Below are positions 33,390 through 42,073 of a stretch of 64,000 nucleotides of DNA, piece by piece (the first letter of the stretch is position 1; each line of letters starts with the position of its first letter). Below the pieces are notes generated by a model. It saw only the letters and a list, made by a program, of their open reading frames with translations. It was not told the DNA's origin and made no database searches. The DNA comes from an uncultured Bacteroidia bacterium. GTDB taxonomy: Bacteria; Bacteroidota; Bacteroidia; NS11-12g; UBA9320. The translations under genes were made by a program, and so were the position numbers. The DNA lies in assembly GCA_943789165.1 (NCBI GenBank), contig CALSTB010000005.1:727827-791826 (forward strand), given 5' to 3'.

Positions 33390-34223
33390 TTATTGATATT
33401 CAAAAATAGTTAAGATTGGTTTATGTAAAGAAGATTCCCATTCTCTTTCAAAGTTAATAGGAGTCTTTCGATGAATGTTGTTATGAAGTCTGGTGTTGTT
33501 ATAGTTTCTTAAAGCTTTGTTTACACAAGATCTTAACTCTGTATAAGACTGGGGTTTCCAATGATCTAAATATTCTTCTTTAATAGTTCTATGGAAGCGT
33601 TCTGCGTAAGCGTTCTCTTGTGCAATTAACCCCATACTAATTCTGACATTATTCTTTTCAAGAAGCTGTGTGTAGATTTTACTAGCGTATTGACTTCCTC
33701 TGTCTGAGTGATGGTATGTTGGAGACTTATTGCGCCTTAAAGCTTGTTTTAACGCTTGCACATTGGCCAATGCAAGCATATGGTTAGCAATGTTATATCC
33801 AACTATCTTTTTGGAGTAAACATCAATTATGAAGACACCAAAATAATGTTCTTCATTTATTGGGAAGTACGTGATATCAGACTGCCATACTTCATTAGGT
33901 CGAGTTATCTGTAAACCTTGAATCAAGTTTGGATAATACTCTTTCGAAGCTCTTGTTGTCTTTCGATAGTTTTTCTTTCGTTTGACTCTGTAACCAAAGT
34001 CCAAACACGTATCAATAAACTTATCCCTGCCCATAAAGTCTGGTTTAAGCATGTGATACATCTTCTCAACCCCACAACCTGGATGGTTTTTTCGAATAGC
34101 GTCAATTTTGCCCTGCAAATCGTACCATTTACTGTTTAGGCTATGTTGACGTTTTTTGCTTTGATAAACCGCCTGTTTAGAGATCTGTAATTGGCGATAA
34201 ACCGCATTCATGCTGTAACTCAT
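33390..34223 (-). CDS. IS3-family transposase orfB (DDE integrase), copy 1
   Basis: 277 aa. N-terminal HTH_21-like region, then the rve catalytic core with the DDE triad: D in WQSDITYF, D in HHSDRGSQYAS and E in AQENAYAERFHRTIKEE. It ends with the integrase tail YNNTRLHNNIHRKTPI. It lies in the -1 frame relative to orfA with an ATGA overlap, so it may be made as an OrfAB fusion by frameshifting at the run of seven A (plus-strand T run 34225-34231). Intact. Confidence 0.95.
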   Translation of the reverse strand: MSYSMNAVYRQLQISKQAVYQSKKRQHSLNSKWYDLQGKIDAIRKNHPGCGVEKMYHMLKPDFMGRDKFIDTCLDFGYRVKRKKNYRKTTRASKEYYPNLIQGLQITRPNEVWQSDITYFPINEEHYFGVFIIDVYSKKIVGYNIANHMLALANVQALKQALRRNKSPTYHHSDRGSQYASKIYTQLLEKNNVRISMGLIAQENAYAERFHRTIKEEYLDHWKPQSYTELRSCVNKALRNYNNTRLHNNIHRKTPINFEREWESSLHKPILTIFEYQ

Positions 34224-34612
34224 CTTTTTTTCTTTGAGTCGCCAGATAGTGGGGTGTTTGAGTTTTTTTTGATATCGATATCAAATTCCTCCTTTGCCAG
34301 TTCAATCATCGTCTCATAATAGTCGACCATAATCTGCTTTTGGCCAACCATACGCTCTAATTCTTTTATCCGATTTTCTAAATCTTTAACCTTGGAGGCA
34401 GTGCTGTTTTTCTTTTCCACGACGCGATACCCTGTTTTGTTCAACCGTGAATATCGGTAAATCCAGCAATAAATCGTTTGTGTCGCGACATTGTGAAGTC
34501 TGGACAGTTCTGGGACGCTATACCGGCCACTTTCAAAATCCTTGACAAGCTGACGCTTATAATCTTCTGAGAATTTTCGATGTTTTCTAATTTTTTGTAC
34601 TTGTAATGACAT
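34220..34612 (-). CDS. IS3-family transposase orfA (HTH), copy 1
   Basis: 130 aa. HTH_Tnp_1 domain (FSEDYKRQLVKDFESGRYSVPELSRLHNVATQTIYCWIYRY; helix-turn-helix near residues 14-53) followed by a leucine-zipper-like coiled coil (KVKDLENRIKELERMVGQKQ). It binds the terminal repeats and cooperates with OrfB. It ends in a KKKR stretch encoded by the A-rich slippery region. Confidence 0.94.
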   Translation of the reverse strand: MSLQVQKIRKHRKFSEDYKRQLVKDFESGRYSVPELSRLHNVATQTIYCWIYRYSRLNKTGYRVVEKKNSTASKVKDLENRIKELERMVGQKQIMVDYYETMIELAKEEFDIDIKKNSNTPLSGDSKKKR

Positions 34613-34658
34613 GTTGACTTTTTTTTAATTTTCGGTCAACCTATATCAGGGACGTACA

Positions 34659-35010
34659 TCATGCAGCATGTACTTATACATTTTACATTTTACATTTCGG
34701 CCGCAGGCCGACTGCAACAACTTCAATTTTTAACCCTAAATCCTAGTGGCTAATTCCTAATGCCTCTCAAAGGGACTTTTGATTGACACAAGACACAAGA
34801 CACAAGACTCAAGAAGCCAATCTGTGCTCACATTAAGTCTATTCTCTTTTCTCTATTTTCTTTTAATCTTCCTAGCTATTGGCTTTTAGCTATTAGCTGT
34901 TGGCTCAATCATGCAGCAAGTACTTTTACATTCTACATTTTACATTTCAGCCGCCAGCCGACTTAACCTCTATTTTCTTTTAATCTTCCTGGCCGTAGGC
35001 TCCATCATTC
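34659..35010. repeat. Right part of the ~240-bp tandem-repeat array
   Basis: Continuation of the array beyond the IS: one nearly complete unit (34659-34910) and a decayed partial unit (34911-35010). They show the same order: TTTTACATTTTACATTTCGG, GCCGCAGGCCG, TCCTAGTGGCTAATTCCTAA, CAAGACACAAGACACAAGAC, TTTTAATCTTCCT. The last 80 bases before fadD hold no recognisable gene. Confidence 0.8.
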
Positions 35011-35089
35011 AGCCTGCTACTCCATAATTCATAAAACAAATAATTTCCCAAAATCCCATCGTTCGATTATTTTTACGGAAATATAGAAT

Positions 35090-36745
35090 ATGAGCGATTT
35101 TCAGTGGTTAAAGAGTTATCCGAGTTTTGTTCCTGCCAACGTAAACCTGGATGGATACAATAGTATTGTCGACATTTACGAAGAAGGACTTGTAAAGTAC
35201 ACGGACAAGATTGCCTATAAGAACATGGACGTCGAAATGTCGTTTACAGAATTAGGTGAATACGTAGATGCGTTTACTTGGTATTTGCAAAACAAGACCA
35301 ATCTTAAAAAAGGTGATCGAATTGCCTTACAAATGCCCAATTTGCTACAGTTTCCTGTTGCCATTTTTGCGTGTTTAAAAGCCGGATTGGTATTGGTCAA
35401 TACAAACCCTCTGTATACAGCTGAAGAAATGCGCCATCAATACAAGGATTCTGGAGCGAAAGCGATTGTCATCTTAGAAAACTTTGCGTGTAACCTTGAA
35501 AAGATTATTGGAGAAACGGAAATTGAAACCGTTATCACGACTACCATAGGGGATATGTTGGGTGGTTTGAAAGGAAGCATAACCAATTTCGTAGTACGAA
35601 AAATCAAAAAAATGGTTCCGCCGTTTAACCTTCCAAACGCTATACCATTTAAACAATGTTTAGCTGAAGGAAAAGGAAAAAAACCAACCGCAGTTGAGCT
35701 AAACCAAGGGGATTTGGCATTCTTGCAATATACTGGGGGAACTACTGGCGTTTCAAAAGGAGCCATGCTGACTCATGGAAACCTATGTGCTAACGTACAG
35801 CAAGTTGAAGCTTGGATTAATGAATTGTTTGAAGAAGGCAAAGAAACCATAATCACTGCCTTGCCGTTGTATCACATTTTTGCGCTCACGGCTAACTGTA
35901 TCGTGTTTTACAGATATGGTACCAAAAACGTGTTGGTGACCAACCCTCGAGATATGAAAGCATTTTGTAAGGATCTGAAAAAGAATCCTTTCAGTGTGAT
36001 TACAGGTGTGAATACGTTGTTTAACGGACTACTCAATCAGGAGACTTTCAGAAATCTTGATTTTAGCAAGATGAAGCTTGCTCTTGGAGGTGGAATGGCA
36101 GTACAGGATGCTGTTGCGGATAGATGGCAAAAAATTACAAATACACCATTATTAGAGGCTTATGGACTGTCTGAAACGAGCCCAGCAGCAACCATTAACC
36201 CAGTAGACGGAAGCCATCAACGAGGCAGCATTGGTTTGCCAATGCCAAATACAGACATTAAAATATTTGACGACGATAAAAAAGAAGTACCCCAGGGAGA
36301 GCCTGGAGAAATTGGTATCAAAGGTCCACAAGTAATGAAAGGGTACTGGAACAAGCCAGAAGAAACGGCTAAATGCTTTCATGGTGATTATTTCTTGACT
36401 GGTGATATAGGTTTGATGAAAGAAGACGGATTCTTCAAGATTGTAGATCGTAAAAAAGAAATGATCAACGTTTCTGGATTCAACGTATATCCTAACGACG
36501 TTGAAAAAGCCATATCTGAATGCGACAAAGTCCTAGAAGTAGGAGTGAGAGGTGAAAAAACAGAAAGCGGGTCTGAGTTCGTTAAAGCTTTTGTTGTTAA
36601 AAAAGACCAATCTTTAACGGCTGAAGAAGTCATTGCCTTCTGTCATGAACGCCTTACCAACTATAAAGTACCAAAAGAAGTCGTGTTTAGAGACGAATTA
36701 CCAAAATCGAACGTTGGTAAGATATTAAGAAGACTTCTAAAATAA
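35090..36745 (+). CDS. fadD: Long-chain fatty acid-CoA ligase
   Basis: A 551-aa AMP-forming acyl-CoA synthetase that activates fatty acids for beta-oxidation or lipid synthesis. The AMP-binding loop is YTGGTTGVSKGAMLTH near residue 215. The later core has YGLSETSPA, TGDIGLMKEDGFFKIVDRKK and GFNVYPNDVEKA. The C-terminus KSNVGKILRR carries the catalytic lysine. The whole C-terminal third is strikingly like E. coli FadD. It is followed two bases later by a murein-hydrolase-like gene. Confidence 0.93.
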   Translation: MSDFQWLKSYPSFVPANVNLDGYNSIVDIYEEGLVKYTDKIAYKNMDVEMSFTELGEYVDAFTWYLQNKTNLKKGDRIALQMPNLLQFPVAIFACLKAGLVLVNTNPLYTAEEMRHQYKDSGAKAIVILENFACNLEKIIGETEIETVITTTIGDMLGGLKGSITNFVVRKIKKMVPPFNLPNAIPFKQCLAEGKGKKPTAVELNQGDLAFLQYTGGTTGVSKGAMLTHGNLCANVQQVEAWINELFEEGKETIITALPLYHIFALTANCIVFYRYGTKNVLVTNPRDMKAFCKDLKKNPFSVITGVNTLFNGLLNQETFRNLDFSKMKLALGGGMAVQDAVADRWQKITNTPLLEAYGLSETSPAATINPVDGSHQRGSIGLPMPNTDIKIFDDDKKEVPQGEPGEIGIKGPQVMKGYWNKPEETAKCFHGDYFLTGDIGLMKEDGFFKIVDRKKEMINVSGFNVYPNDVEKAISECDKVLEVGVRGEKTESGSEFVKAFVVKKDQSLTAEEVIAFCHERLTNYKVPKEVVFRDELPKSNVGKILRRLLK

Positions 36746-36747
36746 GC

Positions 36748-37404
36748 ATGCGACGCTTTTGGTCAGGATTTATTGCCTTTGTTCTCATTGGCTTACTCGT
36801 GGGTGTATTGGTATTAAAGTACAAACACAACTTAGAGTACAACGCAATCTCCGTCCAAAAATCAGTAGTTGAGAAAACATTTTTAAACTACAAGAAGCCA
36901 GTACTGGAAGCATCCAAGACCTATGACTTACCACCGGCGTATTTGTTGTCTCTGATTGTTTTAGAATCTTCTGGACGAAAGATTGTCCCGCAACGTTATG
37001 AAAACCACATCTTTAAAAAATTAGATGCCGTTGCAAGAAGCAAGCAAAACGCAATGGAAGGAATCACTGCATCAGACCTAAAAGGCATGACGGATGGTGA
37101 GCTAATGAAGCTCGCGAGTAGTTGGGGGCCGTTTCAAATAATGGGATACAAGTCCTTCGAAATTGACTGTGACGTTGAAGAGTTACAAGGAAAAAAAGCG
37201 GTGATGCATGGCGCTAAATGGATTAACATCAACTATGGGGATCAATTAAGGGCAGGCGAGTTGAAACATGCCTTTCATATCCACAACACTGGTAGACCAT
37301 ATCCAGCCATAGGTGGTCCTAAGACATACCACAAGGATTACGTTCCGAAGGGTTTGAAATATGTCGCGGAGTTTGAAACTTTGTTGGCCGAAAACAAACT
37401 TTAG
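36748..37404 (+). CDS. Membrane-anchored lysozyme/transglycosylase-like protein
   Basis: 218 aa with an N-terminal signal-anchor (GFIAFVLIGLLVGVLVL) and a periplasmic lysozyme-like domain: PPAYLLSLIVLESSG with the likely catalytic glutamate near residue 74, then SSWGPFQIMGY near 128-138, and a C-terminal HIHNTGRPYPAI...YVPKGLKY. The ESSG / GPFQIMG pairing is that of lytic transglycosylases and N-acetylmuramidases. The exact glycosidase family is uncertain. Confidence 0.75.
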   Translation: MRRFWSGFIAFVLIGLLVGVLVLKYKHNLEYNAISVQKSVVEKTFLNYKKPVLEASKTYDLPPAYLLSLIVLESSGRKIVPQRYENHIFKKLDAVARSKQNAMEGITASDLKGMTDGELMKLASSWGPFQIMGYKSFEIDCDVEELQGKKAVMHGAKWININYGDQLRAGELKHAFHIHNTGRPYPAIGGPKTYHKDYVPKGLKYVAEFETLLAENKL

Positions 37405-37434
37405 TGAATAGCAATGGGTTATAATTGAACAGTT

Positions 37435-39300
37435 GTGAGATTTCAAGTTAAACTCGTCTATATAATTCCCGTCTTTATGACGGTATGTTTATCACTTTCT
37501 ATATCAGAAAATACAAGTGCACAGACCTGTGACGGATATTTAGGTGAAAACATTTACACTGCTGGAGACTTCGGCTCAGGTACAGATAACATCGTTCAAA
37601 GTGACCCAAACATCGCGCCTGGATACACGTATACAACCAATCCGCCACCTCCCGATGGCACATATATCATTACAAACGATATTAAGAAGTGGTCGAATAG
37701 TTATGATTGGTTGAAGATTCAAGACAACAGTTCAGATCCCAACGGATATATGATGGTGGTAAATGCTAGCTATGACCCAGGATTGTTTTTTATTCAAGAA
37801 GTAAAAGGTTTGTGTGAAAATACCTTGTATGAATTTTCTCTGGACCTAATTAACGTAATTCCTCCAGGAGGCAACTTAATAAAACCAAAGATTAAGTTCT
37901 TAATTAACGACATAGAGCGATACAACACAGGTGATGTTCCCGAAGATGCAAAATGGCATACTTATGGATTTACATTTTCAACAGTTCCTGGACAAACTAG
38001 CGTAATATTAAAACTTGAAAATGATGCTCCTGGTGGCTATGGAAACGATTTAGCCATCGACAATATCTCTTTCAGACCATGTGGTCCGAAAGCGACTGTT
38101 ACGCCAAAAGGCGTCAGTAAAGTATGTTCAGAAAATTTTACGCCGCATAAATTAGAGGCTGAACTTGACGGCAATCAATACGCAACCCCCTTTATACAGT
38201 GGCAGCAGAGTTTAAACAGGGGGTATTCTTGGAGCGACATTCCTGATTCAACTGGCTTCACGTTTCATCACAACAACAGCAAACGCAATTTCTATTATTA
38301 CCGTTATATCGTCGGGAATTCTGAAGATCATGTGCGTAATTCTAAATGTCGCGTGACTTCCAACACTAAAATTGTAGAAGTACTACCAACCTATTTTAGT
38401 AAAGCAGATACTATTTGTAAGGGACTCAGTTATTCCTTCGGGAAGCATGAAATCACGCAGTCGGGTACGTATATCGATAGTTTTACATCCGCTTATGGTT
38501 GTGATAGTATTGTGTTATTGGAACTGTATGTGGATGAAGATCGAAGTATAAAATCGAGATTCACAATAACCCATCCAACTTGTGATTACCTAACAGATGG
38601 CTCAATTGATACTGGTTTGGTATTAAATGGGATAACCCCTTTGACGTATTACCTAAACGGTGTACAAGGAAAATCAAGCAAATTCATTGATTTAGGACCA
38701 GGTGACTATACGTATCAGATAGTCGATAGGATTGGTTGCGAATTTGATACAACTTTATCGATTGTCAATCCACAACCCTTTGTGATAGAGGTGGAACCAG
38801 ATTGGTCGATCAAGCTTGGCCAAAAAGTTACCATTATAACTTCGTCCAATTACCCAGTAAAATCTTACATCTGGAGCTCACCTGAAGTAAGTTGTATTGA
38901 AGATTGTTCGCCATTGACTTTTTATCCATCAAAATCAATGACCTTGGAGCTCAACGCCACTTCCGATAAGGGTTGTGAGGCATATGACAAGGTAAGAATT
39001 GAGGTGGAAATTGTGCGGTCCATTTTCATTCCAACGGCTTTTTCGCCAAACGAAGACGGGTTTAATGATTTCTTTAAAGCGAGTACAGTCTACCCCCAAG
39101 TAAAATCGTTTGATAAATTTGAAATCTATAACCGATGGGGTCAATTGGTTTTCAATGCAAATGGTCTTAGTCCATTAGAACTGCAAGATGGTTGGGATGG
39201 AGGTGAAGTACCTGCCGGTATTTATATGTATCACATCACTGCGCGATTTTTAGATGATGTTATCCTGAATTATCGCGGAACCCTGCATCTAATGCGGTAG
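37435..39300 (+). CDS. Secreted protein with gliding-motility-associated (T9SS type B) C-terminal domain
   Basis: 621 aa, GTG start. Signal peptide (IIPVFMTVCLSLSISENTSAQ), then a carbohydrate-binding-like jelly-roll region at about 35-215 (ENIYTAGDFGSGTDNIV, FFIQEVKGLCENTLYEFSLDL, DLAIDNISFRPCG), a PKD/Ig-like middle with paired cysteines, and a C-terminal T9SS type B / TIGR04131 domain (FIPTAFSPNEDGFNDFF, EIYNRWGQLVF, GWDGGEVPAGIYMYHI). Expected to be exported and surface-retained. Ligand unknown. Confidence 0.86.
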   Translation: MRFQVKLVYIIPVFMTVCLSLSISENTSAQTCDGYLGENIYTAGDFGSGTDNIVQSDPNIAPGYTYTTNPPPPDGTYIITNDIKKWSNSYDWLKIQDNSSDPNGYMMVVNASYDPGLFFIQEVKGLCENTLYEFSLDLINVIPPGGNLIKPKIKFLINDIERYNTGDVPEDAKWHTYGFTFSTVPGQTSVILKLENDAPGGYGNDLAIDNISFRPCGPKATVTPKGVSKVCSENFTPHKLEAELDGNQYATPFIQWQQSLNRGYSWSDIPDSTGFTFHHNNSKRNFYYYRYIVGNSEDHVRNSKCRVTSNTKIVEVLPTYFSKADTICKGLSYSFGKHEITQSGTYIDSFTSAYGCDSIVLLELYVDEDRSIKSRFTITHPTCDYLTDGSIDTGLVLNGITPLTYYLNGVQGKSSKFIDLGPGDYTYQIVDRIGCEFDTTLSIVNPQPFVIEVEPDWSIKLGQKVTIITSSNYPVKSYIWSSPEVSCIEDCSPLTFYPSKSMTLELNATSDKGCEAYDKVRIEVEIVRSIFIPTAFSPNEDGFNDFFKASTVYPQVKSFDKFEIYNRWGQLVFNANGLSPLELQDGWDGGEVPAGIYMYHITARFLDDVILNYRGTLHLMR

Positions 39301-39344
39301 GTTATGTCTAATTATTTGTATACTTGTTTCTCAAATGTAACAAC

Positions 39345-40016
39345 ATGTCTACGATACAAACATCTACCTTATCATTTCTGAAGGATATTGGAAAAAACAA
39401 TAACAAGGACTGGTTTGATGTCAATAAACCGAAATACATACAGGCCAAAGAAAACATGGAGGGCTTTATGGAAGCTGTCCAAAACAAGTTAAACGAAACA
39501 GACGTCATAGAAACGTTTAAGGTCTACAGAATTTACCGTGATGTTCGATTTTCGAAAGACAAGACGCCATATAAAACATTTCTTCATGGCTACTTGAAAC
39601 GTGAAGGTGCTGCAAGACGAGGAGGTTATTGGATTGGCATAGAGCCTGGCAATACGCAGATTGGTGGCGGATTTTACGGTCCCGAAAAAGACGATTTACA
39701 ACGCATCCGAAAAGAGATTGAAGCGGATGGTAAAACATTGACCAAGATCATAAATGACTCAAACTTCAAAAACCATTTTGGAGAGTTAAAAGGCGAAGGA
39801 TTGAAAACTGCGCCTAAAGGTTTCGACAAAGAACATCCGTATGTGGACTTGCTACGTAAAAAACAATTTTATGCGATGAAGCCTTTTACAGACGAAGAAG
39901 TTACAAATCCGGAGTTTCTTGACAATGTGGTTGACACCCTTAAAGCAATCAGACCATTCTTTGATTATATGAGTGATGTTTTGACTACCGACTTGAATGG
40001 ACGATCGTTGGTCTAA
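39345..40016 (+). CDS. DUF2461 / TIGR02453 family protein
   Basis: A 223-aa cytoplasmic protein of a widely conserved uncharacterised family. Recognised from LSFLKDIGKNNNKDWFDVNK, RIYRDVRFSKDKTPYKTF, GGYWIGIEPGNTQIGGGFY and the C-terminal KPFTDEEV. I chose ATG 39345 (MSTIQTST); the frame is open to a TTG at 39324. An 18-bp direct repeat (GTCTAATGAATAGCAGG, 40011-40028 and 40029-40046) begins at its stop codon. Confidence 0.85.
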   Translation: MSTIQTSTLSFLKDIGKNNNKDWFDVNKPKYIQAKENMEGFMEAVQNKLNETDVIETFKVYRIYRDVRFSKDKTPYKTFLHGYLKREGAARRGGYWIGIEPGNTQIGGGFYGPEKDDLQRIRKEIEADGKTLTKIINDSNFKNHFGELKGEGLKTAPKGFDKEHPYVDLLRKKQFYAMKPFTDEEVTNPEFLDNVVDTLKAIRPFFDYMSDVLTTDLNGRSLV

Positions 40017-40124
40017 TGAATAGCAGGGGTCTAATGAATAGCAGGTGATTTTGCTAACATCCTATACATGACAGGCTATTCATTAGAAATGTAAAATGTT
40101 GAATGTAAAAGTGGGTAACTATAC

Positions 40125-40511
40125 ATGGATTTAAATCAACTTACGCTTCCATCTAAAGATGTAGCGAAATCTGTTGCCTTCTATAAAAAGTTAGGATTGA
40201 ATCTAATTGTGGATTCTATTCCGAGATATGCCCGGTTCGAATGTCCGAATGGTCAATCGACGTTTTCACTACACCACAGTGCTGAGTTCAGCACCGATAG
40301 TGGGATTTGGGTTTATTTTGAGCTAAATAAATTAGACTCGACTGTTAACTCATTGATAGAACAAGGAGTTGTCTTTGACGAACTACCGAACGACAAAGAA
40401 TGGGGTTGGAGGGAGTCGAGGTTAAAAGATCCAGATGGCCATCAGTTAATTTTATATCATGCTGGAGAATATCGCAAAAATCCCCCTTGGCGAGTGGAAA
40501 TGGAAACGTAG
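40125..40511 (+). CDS. VOC-family (glyoxalase/bleomycin-resistance-like) protein
   Basis: A 128-aa single VOC domain of paired beta-alpha-beta-beta-beta units (LTLPSKDVAKSVAFYKKLGL, then LKDPDGHQLILYHAGE). Metal-binding positions may include the first-strand residue and the final Glu, but the first position is Gln/Leu, not His, so metal catalysis is doubtful. A small dioxygenase or resistance-type role cannot be chosen. Start ATG 40125; upstream are TTTACATT-type repeats. Confidence 0.8.
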   Translation: MDLNQLTLPSKDVAKSVAFYKKLGLNLIVDSIPRYARFECPNGQSTFSLHHSAEFSTDSGIWVYFELNKLDSTVNSLIEQGVVFDELPNDKEWGWRESRLKDPDGHQLILYHAGEYRKNPPWRVEMET

Positions 40512-40653
40512 AATGGATATCTGGTTTATGCTATTATCAGTCATTTTAGAGTTTACGAATTTTACACCAATTAAAGGTTTTAGTGAAAAGTGAATAATGA
40601 AAAGTGAAAAATGGGGTTGTGTATATCCCTAAATAGCGTTGACCACTTTTTAG

Positions 40654-41487
40654 TTATTGATATTCAAAAATAGTTAAGATTGGTTTATGTAAAGAAGATT
40701 CCCATTCTCTTTCAAAGTTAATAGGAGTCTTTCGATGAATGTTGTTATGAAGTCTGGTGTTGTTATAGTTTCTTAAAGCTTTGTTTACACAAGATCTTAA
40801 CTCTGTATAAGACTGGGGTTTCCAATGATCTAAATATTCTTCTTTAATAGTTCTATGGAAGCGTTCTGCGTAAGCGTTCTCTTGTGCAATTAACCCCATA
40901 CTAATTCTGACATTATTCTTTTCAAGAAGCTGTGTGTAGATTTTACTAGCGTATTGACTTCCTCTGTCTGAGTGATGGTATGTTGGAGACTTATTGCGCC
41001 TTAAAGCTTGTTTTAACGCTTGCACATTGGCCAATGCAAGCATATGGTTAGCAATGTTATATCCAACTATCTTTTTGGAGTAAACATCAATTATGAAGAC
41101 TCCAAAATAATGTTCTCCATTTATTGGGAAGTACGTGATATCAGACTGCCATACTTCATTAGGTCGAGTTATCTGTAAACCTTGAATCAAGTTTGGATAA
41201 TACTCTTTCGAAGCTCTTGTTGTCTTTCGATAGTTTTTCTTTCGTTTGACTCTGTAACCAAAGTCCAAACACGTATCAATAAACTTATCCCTGCCCATAA
41301 AGTCTGGTTTAAGCATGTGATACATCTTCTCAACCCCACAACCTGGATGGTTTTTTCGAATAGCGTCAATTTTGCCCTGCAAATCGTACCATTTACTGTT
41401 TAGGCTATGTTGACGTTTTTTGCTTTGATAAACCGCCTGTTTAGAGATCTGTAATTGGCGATAAACCGCATTCATGCTGTAACTCAT
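40654..41487 (-). CDS. IS3-family transposase orfB (DDE integrase), copy 2
   Basis: 277 aa, identical to the copy at 33390 except for one Glu-to-Gly change in FPINGEHYF, between the first catalytic Asp and the second. The DDE motifs (WQSDITYF, HHSDRGSQ, ENAYAERFHRTIKEE) are intact. It is in the -1 frame to orfA through the seven-A run (plus-strand T run 41489-41495). Confidence 0.95.
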   Translation of the reverse strand: MSYSMNAVYRQLQISKQAVYQSKKRQHSLNSKWYDLQGKIDAIRKNHPGCGVEKMYHMLKPDFMGRDKFIDTCLDFGYRVKRKKNYRKTTRASKEYYPNLIQGLQITRPNEVWQSDITYFPINGEHYFGVFIIDVYSKKIVGYNIANHMLALANVQALKQALRRNKSPTYHHSDRGSQYASKIYTQLLEKNNVRISMGLIAQENAYAERFHRTIKEEYLDHWKPQSYTELRSCVNKALRNYNNTRLHNNIHRKTPINFEREWESSLHKPILTIFEYQ

Positions 41488-41876
41488 CTTTTTTTCTTTG
41501 AGTCGCCAGATAGTGGGGTGTTTGAGTTTTTTTTGATATCGATATCAAATTCCTCCTTTGCCAGTTCAATCATCGTCTCATAATAGTCGACCATAATCTG
41601 CTTTTGGCCAACCATACGCTCTAATTCTTTTATCCGATTTTCTAAATCTTTAACCTTGGAGGCAGTGCTGTTTTTCTTTTCCACGACGCGATACCCTGTT
41701 TTGTTCAACCGTGAATATCGGTAAATCCAGCAATAAATCGTTTGTGTCGCGACATTGTGAAGTCTGGACAGTTCTGGGACGCTATACCGGCCACTTTCAA
41801 AATCCTTGACAAGCTGACGCTTATAATCTTCTGAGAATTTTCGATGTTTTCTAATTTTTTGTACTTGTAATGACAT
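41484..41876 (-). CDS. IS3-family transposase orfA (HTH), copy 2
   Basis: 130 aa, identical in translation to the copy at 34220. Helix-turn-helix DNA-binding domain followed by a coiled coil. It overlaps orfB by ATGA. Confidence 0.94.
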   Translation of the reverse strand: MSLQVQKIRKHRKFSEDYKRQLVKDFESGRYSVPELSRLHNVATQTIYCWIYRYSRLNKTGYRVVEKKNSTASKVKDLENRIKELERMVGQKQIMVDYYETMIELAKEEFDIDIKKNSNTPLSGDSKKKR

Positions 41877-42073
41877 GTTGACTTTTTTTTAATTTTCGGT
41901 CAACCTATATCAGGGACGTACACTTTTACATTTGAAATTTTACATTTTACATTTCAAAGGTCACGTGTATTAATTATCACAGGAGTATATATACCATCAT
42001 GAGGTAAGGCACCAAAGAAGCACCATTTTGCGACCTTTGATCAACCTATTCTATTTACAAGCCGTATTATGAA

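Larger units (their letters stand above)
33356..34658 (-). mobile_element. IS3-family insertion sequence, copy 1 (1303 bp)
   Basis: Ends were set by comparison with the second copy at 40620-41922; both are 1303 bp. Terminal inverted repeats are about 25 bp (TGTATATCCCTAAATAGCG / TGTACGTCCCTGATATAGG, both reaching TTGACC; 17 of 25 match). It encodes orfA and orfB in the usual IS3 order on the minus strand. It interrupts a tandem-repeat unit; the uninterrupted version at 33111-33130 (GGCTCAATCATGCAGC) shows a 2-3-bp duplication (TC or ATC) at the junctions. Confidence 0.95.
40620..41922 (-). mobile_element. IS3-family insertion sequence, copy 2 (1303 bp)
   Basis: Same length, ends and orientation as the copy at 33356-34658. 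I see two base differences, at 41102 and 41119 relative to copy 1 (one silent, one changing NEEHY to NGEHY). Inverted repeats are at 40620-40644 and 41898-41922. The flanks (GGGGTTG left, CTTTTACATT right) show no clear target duplication. The left flank is a TTTTCACT-type repeat and the right a TTTTACATT-type repeat. Confidence 0.95.

Noticed and set aside
32941-35010. CRISPR array
   Set aside because: The repeats are 170-250 bp, near-contiguous and imperfect, without uniform short repeats and unique spacers, and no cas genes are present.
40011-40046. 18-bp direct repeat at the end of the DUF2461 gene as an IS target duplication
   Set aside because: It is a simple adjacent tandem duplication, far from the IS end at 40620 and much longer than the few-base duplications of IS3 elements.
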